Shown: piece by piece, positions 35,093 to 44,116 of the stretch | Numbering within the stretch: the first letter of the stretch is position 1 | Layout of the letters: every line of letters starts with the position of its first letter | Source of the DNA: Jaltomata sinuosa | Taxonomy: Eukaryota; Streptophyta; Magnoliopsida; Solanales; Solanaceae | Direction of reading: 5' to 3' | Assembly (NCBI GenBank): GCA_003996215.1 | Contig: QJPP01001625.1 | Span: 186,001 to 250,000 of the forward strand | DNA length: 64,000 bases | Notes under the pieces: model-generated | The model's database searches: none | Told to the model about the DNA's origin: nothing | The model's input: the letters and a program-made list of their open reading frames with translations, nothing else | Translations under genes and position numbers: made by a program

Positions 35093-36430
35093 GTGATCAT
35101 GAACTTTGATAGGGATGACATTGATAAGTATGCTAACATAGTGGAAACGCTTATTGGTAGGGGCTCTTACTCTTATGCTCCAAAGAAGCTTGATCTGGAC
35201 CTGAAGATTAGAATAACCCCACCAGCAAGACCATCTATTAAGGAGCCTCTAGTCTTGGAGCTCAAGACACTTCCATCACACTTGCGTTATATTTTCTTGG
35301 GAGCCAATAGCACTTTGCTTGTGATTATTGCAGCTGGCTTGGGAGAAGGGCAAGTTGAAGCACTTGTTTCTGTATTGAAGACGTTCAAAAGGGCCATTGA
35401 TTGGTATATTGCTGACATTATTGGTATCCAACCAGGCATATACATGCATAATATTTAGCTTGAACTAAATCTCATTCCAAGTATGGAGCATCAACATAGG
35501 CTGAATCAGCCTATGCAAGAGGTTGTCAAGAAGGAAATCATCAAGTGGCTGGATGCAGGTGTGGTTTACCCAATTGCAGACAGTAAGTGGGTGAGCCCAG
35601 TTCAGTGTGTGCTGAAAAAGGGTGGAATCACTGTGGTTCCTAATGCTAAGAATGAGATGATTCCTATGAGACTAGTTTCAGGTTGGCGTGTTTGCCTGGA
35701 TTACAAAGAGTTGAACTCATGGACTGAGAAGGATAATTTTCCAATACTGTTCACAGAATTGATGTTAGACCGGCTTGCTGGTAGAGGATGGTACTGTTTT
35801 CTTGATGGGTACTCATGCTACAATCATATTTTGATTGCTCATGAAGACCAAGAGAAGACGACTTTCACTTGTCCATATGGGATGTTCTCTTTCAAGAGGA
35901 TGCCATTTGGATTATGTAATGCACCAGCAACCTTTTAGAGATGTATGATGTCAATCTTCTCTAACATGGTGGAGGACACTAATGAGGTATTCATGGAAGA
36001 TTTCTCTATTATTGGTGATTCATTTGATGACTATTTATCCCATCTGAGTTGTGTGTTGCAAAGATGTGAAGAGTGCAACTCGGTACTGAACTTAGAGAAG
36101 TGCCATTTTATGGTCAAGGAAGGTATTGTGTTGGGCCACCGGATTTCTAAAAAGGGGATTGAGGTTGACAAGGACAAGATAGAGGTGATTGAAAAAATTG
36201 CCTCCACCAATTTTAGTGAAGGGTATTCGAAGTTTCTTAGGGCATGCTGGGTTTTATCACAGGTTTATAAAGAACTTCTCAAAGATTGCTCATCCCTTGT
36301 GCAAGCTATTAGAGAAGGATATGAAGTTTGTGTTCGATGAGGCGTGTTTGAAGGCATTCAAATGCCTAAAGTTGCAGTTAATCTTAGCCCCCATTATTGT
36401 TGCGCCTGATTGGTCTGATCCCTTTTAGGT
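35093..36430 (+). pseudogene. Athila reverse transcriptase pseudogene
   Basis: 35093-35458 is the link region (KTFKRAIDWYIADIIGIQPG). 35483-35938 holds the fingers and palm: QEVVKKEIIKWLDAGVVYPI, SKWVSPVQCVLKKGG, DYKELN, FLDGYSCYNHI, FTCPYGMFSFKRMPFGLCNA. After a stop, 35945-36200 has NEVFMEDFSI, so the catalytic FMDD box is FMED with the first Asp changed to Glu, then KEGIVLGHRISKKGIEVDK. A frameshift near 36190 moves the thumb (GIRSFLGHAGFYHRFIKNFS) to another frame. No active enzyme could result. Confidence 0.9.
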
Positions 36431-36790
36431 GATGTGTGATGCTAGTGGAGTAGCGCTAGGAGAAGTCCTAGGCCAGAGACGAGGGAAGATTCTTCACCCG
36501 ATTTACTATGCTAGTAAAGCACTGAACCCTACTAAGAAGAACTACACTGTGACCGAACAGGAGCTGCTAATTGGGGTGTTTGCATTTGAAAAGTTCAGAT
36601 CTTATTTTTTTGGCACCAAGGGGATAGTGCACACAGACCATGCAACTCTCAGGAATTTTATGGCAAATAAGGATGCTAAGCCTAGGTTGATTCATTGGGT
36701 GCTGCTGTTGAAAGAATTTGACTTTGAAGTCAAATAACGCAAAGGTACTGAAAATCATTTGGTTCATCACTTGTCCAGACTTAAAGATGA
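36400..36790 (+). pseudogene. Athila RNase H domain
   Basis: The 102-codon open stretch from 36429 reads MMCDASGVALGEVLGQRRG, IYYASKALNPTKKNYTVTEQELL and GIVHTDHATLRNFM. The catalytic Asp, Glu and Asp residues are in place, making this the best preserved domain of this copy. A stop follows FDFEVK, where the family normally continues into integrase (text resembling RKGTENHLVHHLSRL). Confidence 0.88.
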
Positions 36791-36949
36791 GGCTATGTTG
36801 TAGATGAAAGATGAGCTTGAGATTGATGATGCTTTCCCAGATGAACAAGTGTTGGCTACTTCTCAGAATTTGATCCCATGGTACGCAGATATTGATAACT
36901 ACTTAGCAAGTGATATAGTTCCTCCGAACTTGACAGTGCATTAGGGGAG

Positions 36950-38104
36950 GAAGTTCATGTCTAATTTAAAGATATCTTTCTAGGAAGAGCCATATTTATT
37001 CTGTGTATGTGGTGACACCATGATTCAGAGATACATAGCTGAATCTGAAATGGAGGATATACTTGAGGTGTGCCATTCCTTTCCTGTAGGAGGACATCAT
37101 GGTGGTAACTGGATAGCCTACAAGATCTTGAAATGCGGCTACTAATGGCCTACCCTCTATAAGGGTGATCATAAGTATGCTAGGGCCTATAATCGATGCC
37201 AAAGGGAAGGGGGCATGTCAAGGAAGCATGAGCTCCCTCTTACTCCCATTCTTGTGATTGAACTATTTGATGTATAGGGAATCAATTTCATGGGTCCTTT
37301 TGTGATGTCAAATGGCATGAGGTATATATTGGTTGTTGTTGTTTATGTGTCAAAATGGGTTGAGGCAGTAGCGGTTCCCAACAATAAAGGCAAGAGTGTC
37401 ACAGCGTTCTTGAAAAGGAATATCTTCTGCAGATTTGGGATACCGCGAGCGATTATCGGTGATGAAGGGTCTCACTTTTGTAATAAGTTGTTCAGGACTC
37501 TACTTGAGAAATATGGGGTGAGGCACAGTGTGGCGACACCTTATCATCCGCAGACGAGTGGGCAAGTAGAGGTCTCAAATGGGGAGATAAAATCTATCCT
37601 TGCAAAAATGATGAATGTGCACATAATAAATTGGTCTAGGAAGCTTGATGATGCCCTATGGGCGTATCAGACAACCTACAAGACCCTTATACATATGTAA
37701 ACCTATAAGCTTGTGTTTGCAAAAGCGTTTCATCAGTCGGTGGAGCTTGAGCATAAGGCCATGTGGGCGGTTAAGAAGCTGAACCTAGACTGGTGTGCTG
37801 CATTATATCAGCGTCTTGGCTAATTAAATGAACTTGATGAGTTTCACCTGAATGCATATGAGAGTTTAGCTCTGTACAAAGAGAAGATGAAGATGTACCA
37901 TGAGTGGAATATTAAGAAGAGATATTTTCAGCCGGGTGAGCTGGTCTTACTCTATAATTCGAAACTACGCTTGTTTCCAGGCAAGCTTAAGTCTATGTGG
38001 ATAGGGCCATTTCGAGTGGTGCAAGTATCCCAACATGGTGTTATAGAGCTTAAGAACTATGACGGTAAGCAGTTCAAGGTTAATGGACAGCGTGCCAATT
38101 CCTA
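36950..38104 (+). pseudogene. Athila integrase pseudogene
   Basis: Zinc-binding region: CHSFPVGGHHGG...CQR, with one Cys of the final pair lost. Core: GINFMGPF, where the family has GIDFMGPF, so the first catalytic Asp is Asn; AIIGDEGSHFCN holds the second Asp; GQVEVSNGEIK holds the Glu (37290-37700). C-terminus: VELEHKAMWAVKKLNLDW, a coiled region and the GPF motif (WIGPFRVVQVSQHG) ending QFKVNGQRANS at 38104. Stops lie near 37279 and 37698 and between 37820 and 37887. The hairpin modules follow within 50 bases. Confidence 0.88.
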
Positions 38105-38147
38105 ATTGGGAGATGTTGAAGAAATCAAAGTGGTAGAATCTTAGGAG

Positions 38148-38308
38148 CTTGGTGAAGTCTGATTAACCAAGTGGCCTACGTCGTGCCATGATGTTAAATC
38201 AGGCGCTGCATGGGAGGAAAACAATGAAGAAAACTTGATGAAGTGTGAGTAGTTAAGTGACCTAAGTCATGTCACGATGTTAGATCAGGCGTTGCATGGC
38301 AACCCATG
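38148..38308 (+). other. Two post-integrase hairpin modules in tandem
   Basis: Copy one: stem CTTGGT/ACCAAG (38148-38153/38166-38171) with the 12-nt loop GAAGTCTGATTA, then GTTAAATCAGGCGCT; its second hairpin is damaged. Copy two: stem ACTTGAT/GTTAAGT (38233-38239/38252-38258, two wobble pairs) with loop GAAGTGTGAGTA, then a second stem CATGG/CCATG (38295-38308). Relative to CTTGAT/ATCAAG in the other copies, copy one has a paired A-U to G-C change. Confidence 0.75.
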
Positions 38309-38309
38309 A

Positions 38310-39596
38310 ACTAACATTAGTTTAAGTGTGCAGGAGTTGGTGAAGCTGAAGAGAGGAAAAGCTACAGAAAGGGTCCCACAGGCACATCTGATGGGACGTT
38401 ACAGGTCCCACGCTCGTGGGAAATGGGCGAGCCACTATGAATACCCAAGCAAATATTCACTGTCCCATTCTCACGCCTAGCCACGATGGGCCATCGCTGC
38501 CCCGACACGCATGGGAAATCAGCATGCAAACAAAAGAAGTGAGGGAAAAGCCACTGGCCCATTCCCACATCCCGACATGACAGGCCGTCATAACCCCGAC
38601 AGGTGTGGGAATTAGGGTCTCTAATGCCCAGGGTAGTCAATTTCGATGGGACATCACGTGCCCCACGGGCGTCGCTTAAGCCAATCATTAGGGTCAATCA
38701 AAGGTTCAATCAATTTTAAAAATTTATGTTATAGCCAACCCAACTGGTTTCCCTTTCCCCTTCCCTGCGTATAATTAGAAATTTGACCTCTTTCAATTGA
38801 GGTCAAACACTCAAACTCCCTCCACTTCAAACTCTCTCCCTTTTCTCATGTCCCTCACTCACGATCACCTCCCCTCTACACTTCTCAGCACTGCAAATCA
38901 CTCCCCCACTTCCTTATATACATAGAGGATCACAAAGGCACATTAGGGCAAGTTCGTACAAGTATCCAAGAGTCATTTTTTGTGCAAACCAAGAGTAAGT
39001 TCTTTTCTCATAGTTTCAATTTTTTGTTAGTTTTATAGTATCTATAGGTTCATAAATAGGCAAGAGCATGTTGTTTCTTAAGTGATCATGGCCAACCCTA
39101 GATTTGAACTTTGCATATGTGTGTACTTTTATGAATGTAAATTGATAAAAATAGGGAACTAGGGTTGTGTTGATTTTTTTAATGGTGTGTAGAAATTTTA
39201 TTCATGATGTATGTATGTTAATTCTTTGGGAGAGGTGAAGTAAATATGGAACCAATGAAAGTGGGGAGAGATGAAAACTTGTGTTGATATGATCCCACGG
39301 GTTGGCCTGACGGGACGTCATAGGCACGATGGGCGTCGGATCAGGGCAGAGGAAATGAACTAGTGCTTGAAGGGGCCTCTGTCTAATTTTGATGCCCGAT
39401 CCCGATGGGACATCCCACCTCTCACGCCCATGGCAAGTCACCGTGGGAGGACAAAAAGTCATTAAAAACTCATTGCCTTATCTCGACGCCCACCACCATG
39501 GTACGTCGAACTTCCCACGCCCGTGGGAGGCAGAAATTTGTAAAACAATTCTAACTTTTTTTTTTCGTTTTTGGTTTGGTTATTAACAACTCTATT
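38310..39596 (+). other. ORF3 leader of the dead Athila element
   Basis: No gene. It holds a signature cluster (38370-38690) with CCCACGGGCGTC and GATGGGACGTTAC words, the same type as in this element's 5' LTR. Then come a TATA-like TATAATTA (38770), a pyrimidine-rich leader (38780-38930), a donor-like GTAAGT (38995) and a second signature cluster (39285-39540). A pyrimidine tract precedes the ORF3 start, but a clear acceptor AG is not seen. Confidence 0.55.
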
Positions 39597-41966
39597 ACAA
39601 CAAGGGGGAGCCTGAAAAGTAAAGGAAAAGGCTGTCACTACTGGCTTAAAGGATCAATCTGATTCGTAAGGCGAGAAGAGTGACTCAGACAACTGTCCCC
39701 TCATCCGTAAGACAAAGAGGAAGCTAGTGATGTCATCTTTGTCCAATTCGAAAAAAGGAAAATATGATGCACCCGAGAAAAAGCAAGCATCAAGATAGAA
39801 TTCCCGCCAGTCTGAAGAGAGGGAAGAGTCATCTTCCAGCTCAGCCAGTTCAGAAAAGGAAAGCGACACCGCTCCTCCATTGGCAAAGGGAGGAAAGGAC
39901 ACCGCCATCCAAGTTTAAAGTGGAAAAGAAATGGATTTTGGTTCAGAGAATGCATCACAATCAGGTTCTGGCAAGGCTGCAGAGGGTGGTTCTGAGTCTG
40001 ACACAGAAAGCACCACTCCAAAATACGAGATGACCCTGCCTATTCCCAAAGCTCCAAGGATATCACTAGTTCTCACATCCAAAAAAGATGTCTGATTATG
40101 GGGAAAATCTAGATGGAATATGAAAGGGTCGCAGAAGATATTTGACTACGGACTCGGGATAATGACAAAGGGGCACATGAGACGCCCTATTGCTGAAGAG
40201 TGGAGGATAGACTCGTTCAAGCTAAAAGACTTTCCTAAGTTTGAGGAGTACTTCCAACACTATAACTTGGGATGGACTAGGAAGACACTCCCCGACTATC
40301 AGCCAACTTTTGTGAGGGAGGTTTAGCTAATTATCAGGCCATCCAGGAGAGCCAGTGGCAGAAGGGTCAGAAAGCATCAGACTTGCCCGCTTGAGAGCGT
40401 CCTTGTGTGAAGTGTACCGATAAACATCTTGGCAAAAACTATTAACAAATTTCTCTATGGGCCCGAGTATGTTACACCCTTCAACACATCAGAGTAAGAC
40501 CATCGGTATAAATATGAGACTGACCGAACTAAGTGTTCAGCAACTGGCACTCCAAAGTGGTTGTATCAGGACAAGCCTCAGATCAACAAGGCTTTTCTAA
40601 CCTTCGAGGCAAAATTCTGGTGGGCGGTTGTTAGATTTCAGCTTATGCCATTTGGTGGAGATAATCAACTGACAATTGATAGGTCTGTTCTTGTGGCTAA
40701 CTTGTTATCCAAATACAAGTTGAATATTGGGAAGATCATAGTTGAGAAGATTTAGGATTGGGTTACAATGATAAGTTCCTCATACCTCTTCCCATGCCTC
40801 GTGACTGAGATATGTGAAGATGCTGGTGTCCTGAAATATTCTGGTATTGATCATGGAGAACGTTCTATCTGGACCCATCATCCTGAGAGGTCCAAAGAAG
40901 AGAGCAAGACTATGGGTCTGGGCAGTACTTCTAAGTCAGCTGAACCTACCACCATCCATGATGCATTTGTTCCTCATCCAGAGATGGTACCCTACATGAA
41001 TGTTATGTCTACCCCAAAGGGTAGCCTGAATAAGGAGACTCCATTGGTATGGGAAGAAGTTACTGTAACTTTGACTTCGAGATGCCCTAATAGTATGAAG
41101 TTGTTGACTCCTTGAGGGGTCGACATCTCCATTTCGGAGACTTTAGCAGCCCTACCTATATCTGTTGCCCCTCCGCTACCAAAGCCTACATCAATCTATG
41201 CCTTTCACCTGGTGAATTTTGCAAATACTGTTCAGACCACTATACAGCTACAAAAGAAGATGAAAGAGTTTACTGAACATTTCCAGGCGATTGTTGATGC
41301 CTCTATACAGAGAGCCATAGCACCATTTTTGATGTGCATGGCCGAATACAGTTGATGGAAGACTGGATCAATGAAAAGCTAGATGAAATAGGAGCAGCTG
41401 AACTCACAAAGATGAAGGAGAATATAAAAGCACTTTGAGTGGATGTTGATGATTTAAACGTATGCCGACCCTCTTTGTATTCCAAGTCTCAAGTAGTCAT
41501 ACCACAGGTTCCACTCACGCTAATGATAAATTTGTAGCACTATGCACCCCGACCTCCGCATGAAAGATGATAATAAGGAAGAGGAGGCACCGGGTAGTCC
41601 TTTCGAGGCTAAGAAAAACAGGAGGAGAAAAGATAAAAAGGTTCGTGAAGAGGGAAAAGTTTCCTCATTGAGCCCAAAATCATTAGAGCAAAAGGAGGAA
41701 AGAGATGAGAAGAAGAGTAAGAAAGAGAAAGCAAAGGTGGGAAAAGAATCCCTTGCCATCTAGCAGATACGTATTAATGCTATTGGTTCTGGTGGTTCGA
41801 TAAGTGGTGTTGCAGGCACCACAGAGGTAAATTCTTCAGACCCTATTGTGGGAGAGACCGGCTATGAAGCTACTAGGGCAGTTGTTGATGCTGAGAGGAC
41901 TGCTGAGGCAGCCTCTGTTGGTGAAAAAGATATGGGAATTGATCCAGCGAGCCTGACTACTATATG
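39597..41966 (+). pseudogene. Athila ORF3 (plant transposon protein-like), broken
   Basis: It is collinear with the intact ORF3 at 45323-47212. The N-terminal part is Ser/Lys-rich. 40120-40326 has MTKGHMRRPIAEEWRIDSF, matching SRSHKRPIAEEVQIMTTD. 40561-40755 has FEAKFWWAVVRFQLMPFGG and LVANLLSKYKLNIGKIIVE. 40768-41115 has YLFPCLVTEICEDAGVLKYSG. A coiled region follows (about 41230-41460), then a Lys/Glu-rich tail (41542-41763, EAKKNRRRKDKKVREE). Several stops and frameshifts disable it. No membrane segment is visible. Confidence 0.82.
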
Positions 41967-42099
41967 ATAACCGTGCTTAGGCGCCACAGGTATGCCTCGC
42001 ATCTCTTGTTTTAGATACTTTTTAATGCATTAGGGTTAATGCACCTTTTTTTTTATGGGATAGGGGCAGCTTGGTCATCTGTGTGGTTTTTGTAGAGAA

Positions 42100-42179
42100 T
42101 TTTGGTTAAGTTTGAGTAGCCAAAACACTCACGTCATGTGGTGATGTTAAATTATGCACTGCATGGGAGGTAACTCATG
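42100..42179 (+). other. Extra hairpin module downstream of ORF3
   Basis: Stem TTTTGGT/GCCAAAA (42100-42106/42119-42125, one wobble) has the 12-nt loop TAAGTTTGAGTA. Then comes GATGTTAAATTATGCACT and a second stem CATGGG/CTCATG (42162-42167/42174-42179) with loop AGGTAA. The arms differ from all other copies yet pair. It lies after ORF3 and before an LTR start, unlike the usual position, so it may mark a recombination junction. Confidence 0.65.
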
Positions 42180-42318
42180 AGGGTATCCATAAGGTACCCG
42201 CATCCTTGGGATTTTCTTGTGTGTTCTTTCCCGAAGGATTTTTAGTTTCTATTGAACCGACATGTTTAGAATAGGATGTGTGTTTGTGAAAGAAAAAGAG
42301 AAACTTAATGTAGTATGT

Positions 42319-42549
42319 TGATGTGCCGGCATTCTATGACATATTTGACTCCTTTAACTAAGAATAATCGTAAGTTTTCATGAAACGATTGTTGTTTTTA
42401 ATGGTGTATGTGTTTGACTTGTAGGACATTGAATGAAAATGGAAAGAATGGAGGTTTGCACTAAAAGAGGGTATACTATTTTGGTGTAATGACTCCCATG
42501 ACTAACTGTCAAGGTCATGGCTAGCCACCACCTAAACTACCAAGGTAGA
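42319..42549 (+). repeat. Athila LTR, first part (interrupted)
   Basis: It starts TGATGTGCCGGC and aligns with the first ~110 bases of the LTR at 42550 (GACTCCTTTAACTAAGAATAATCG against GACTCCTTTTTACTAAGAACAATCG). It is cut by the 42550-50039 insertion and resumes at 50045. Its later part carries GACGAGCCATCA words, not the CCCGTGG signature of the 28912 LTR. Confidence 0.8.
42545..42549. other. Left target-site duplication GTAGA
   Basis: GTAGA directly precedes the LTR start at 42550 and is repeated at 50040-50044 after the second LTR. It shows that the 7490-bp element is a single clean insertion. Confidence 0.96.
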
Positions 42550-43880
42550 TGATGTGATGCCATTTTACGTCACTTTCGACTCCTTTTTACTAAGAACAAT
42601 CGTGCGTTTTCAAGCAACCGTTGTTGTTTTTGATGTTTTTATGTTGTATTTGTAGGAAATGGAAACAAACACGGAAACGAACGGAAATACGAGAAAAAGA
42701 GGATTCTGCCTAAGAGTGACGGCATGAGTGACGGTCCGTCACACATGTGACGGTCCGTCACATAGACCGTCGCATGGAGGCAGCAAAGGAGGCGACACCA
42801 CTGTTTAACAGTGACGGTCCAGGCGACGGTCCGTCACTGGCTTGACGGTCCGTCAGCCTGGCCGTCAAGTTAAGGCAGTAGCTTCAAGCGGCTGCCCGCG
42901 TTTTGGGGATTCCTAGCCCGTTTTGGATTTGGCTTCTATTACTCCTATAAATACCCTATGATAGGTTTAGTTTATTTATCATTCACCCATTAGTTTAAAA
43001 CACGTTTTAGTTATTTTGGAGAGAAAACAACACGGTTCATTTGTATTGAACTCGTGTTCTTGATTCGTTCGTGAGTTCTTGGTATTTCTTGTTCTTGGAT
43101 ATTGGAAGGTTGATTGTTTCATTATATTGTAAGACTTTTCTTCCCTTTATTATGAATACAACTATTTTCTCTTCTTCTTCGAGCATGAGTAACTAAAACT
43201 CCCGCAACTAGGGTTGTGGGAGCCATGGCAAACGTAGCGATTTAGATTCCGGGTAGCGTTGGGTTCAATTTACATGTAGTCACGTTGTTAATCATACTTT
43301 ATGTCACGTTTTCTAGTGGTTGCAAACATTAGAACATGCCTAGGTTTAATTTGCTTGAGTAAAGAGATTAAAACCGGAAAACTTGATTAACAACAAGGAT
43401 TCGAGACTACTAACTCTCGTCTAATGATTAATGCCGTAACTGGATTAATCTACTTGATGTTTAGGATTGAAAGCTAAAAAGCACATCTTTTCGAGGTTGA
43501 GAGAATAGAAAAGGAAATTTGTTTATTTGGTCGAGAGACGTTTAGACGATACAATTGACGCAATCACATCGTGACACGCATGTAGAAAGAACCCGGTTAA
43601 GCCTAGAATCGACATTGTTACAACGCCATGGTGAACTCATCCCTAGTTCATTCTCTCCTACTGATTATTTCTCTTACATAATTGTTGCTTTTGTTCACGT
43701 TGATTACAAAACCCCCCCTTTTAATTACCGGAAACAATTGACGACTAGTCACCTAATTCACTAAAGTCTTAATCTTCACCATATTCTCTGTGGGATTCGA
43801 CCCCAACCTTTGTTTGGGTTCTTTACTTGACAACGATCGCTTACGCTTCTTTAATTAGAAGTGTAGTTTGAGCGTTATCA
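42550..43880 (+). repeat. 5' LTR of the young Athila derivative
   Basis: 1331 bp. The signature cluster at 42714-42866 has repeated TGACGGTCCGTCA, with a TATA box TATAAATA at 42946-42953. Near the end is the terminal CCCAA/TTGGG hairpin (43802-43818). The end is GAGCGTTATCA. Confidence 0.96.
42946..42953 (+). promoter_or_regulatory. LTR TATA box
   Basis: TATAAATA in the motif CTCCTATAAATACCC, about 80 bp downstream of the palindrome cluster. The same box is at 49105-49112 in the other LTR and at 5981-5988 in the solo LTR. It is a standard plant core promoter element, so transcription probably starts 25-35 bp downstream. Confidence 0.7.
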
Positions 43881-43885
43881 AAAAG

Positions 43886-43902
43886 TGGCGCCGTTGCCGG
43901 GG
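43886..43902 (+). other. Perfect tRNA-Asp primer-binding site
   Basis: TGGCGCCGTTGCCGGGG is an exact 17-nt complement of the 3' end of plant tRNA-Asp(GUC), five bases after the LTR. The best preserved PBS of the window belongs to the youngest element. Confidence 0.95.
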
Positions 43903-44031
43903 AATACGGTTTTTGATTAAGTCTAGTGTGTTTATTTGACTCTTAGTCATACTTTCCTGCTTTTACTTTTATTTGTTGTTTTTGTTTATTATAGGGTATA
44001 TAGTTGTGCATACGATTGTTTATTAAGTCTG

Positions 44032-44116
44032 GGGTGTCTTGATGAAGTCTGAGTAATCAAGACACCCGCATCGTGCCGCGACGTTAAATCAGGCGCTGTA
44101 TGGGAGGCAACCCATA
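44032..44116 (+). other. Two-hairpin post-integrase module (best copy)
   Basis: First hairpin: a perfect 12-bp stem GGGTGTCTTGAT/ATCAAGACACCC (44032-44043/44056-44067) with loop GAAGTCTGAGTA. The linker contains GACGTTAAATCAGGCGCT. Second hairpin: TATGGG/CCCATA (44099-44104/44111-44116) with loop AGGCAA. It lies only about 130 bp after the PBS because gag and pol are deleted, yet the module itself is complete. Confidence 0.85.

Larger units (their letters stand above)
28912..42318 (+). mobile_element. Nearly complete but dead Athila element
   Basis: In order: LTR (28912-30263, first ~150 bp probably missing), tRNA-Asp-like PBS, gag, protease, RT, RNase H, integrase, two hairpin modules, leader, ORF3 and 3' region, in standard Athila order. 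A solo LTR with its own duplication interrupts gag. Inactivating changes include RT FMED for FMDD and integrase Asp-to-Asn. The LTR that follows (42319) carries a different signature from the 5' LTR, so this copy may be chimeric. Confidence 0.85.

Noticed and set aside
39654..40033. Antisense ORFs of 84-106 codons
   Set aside because: They are shadows of the degraded Ser/Lys-rich N-terminus of ORF3 on the plus strand.
42714..42866. Palindromes as bacterial operators or integron sites
   Set aside because: The context is a eukaryotic LTR with a TATA box; the same words recur at three places of the element.
43555..43764. 69-codon ORF repeated at 49714-49923
   Set aside because: It is duplicated only because it lies in both LTRs; it has no recognisable domain.
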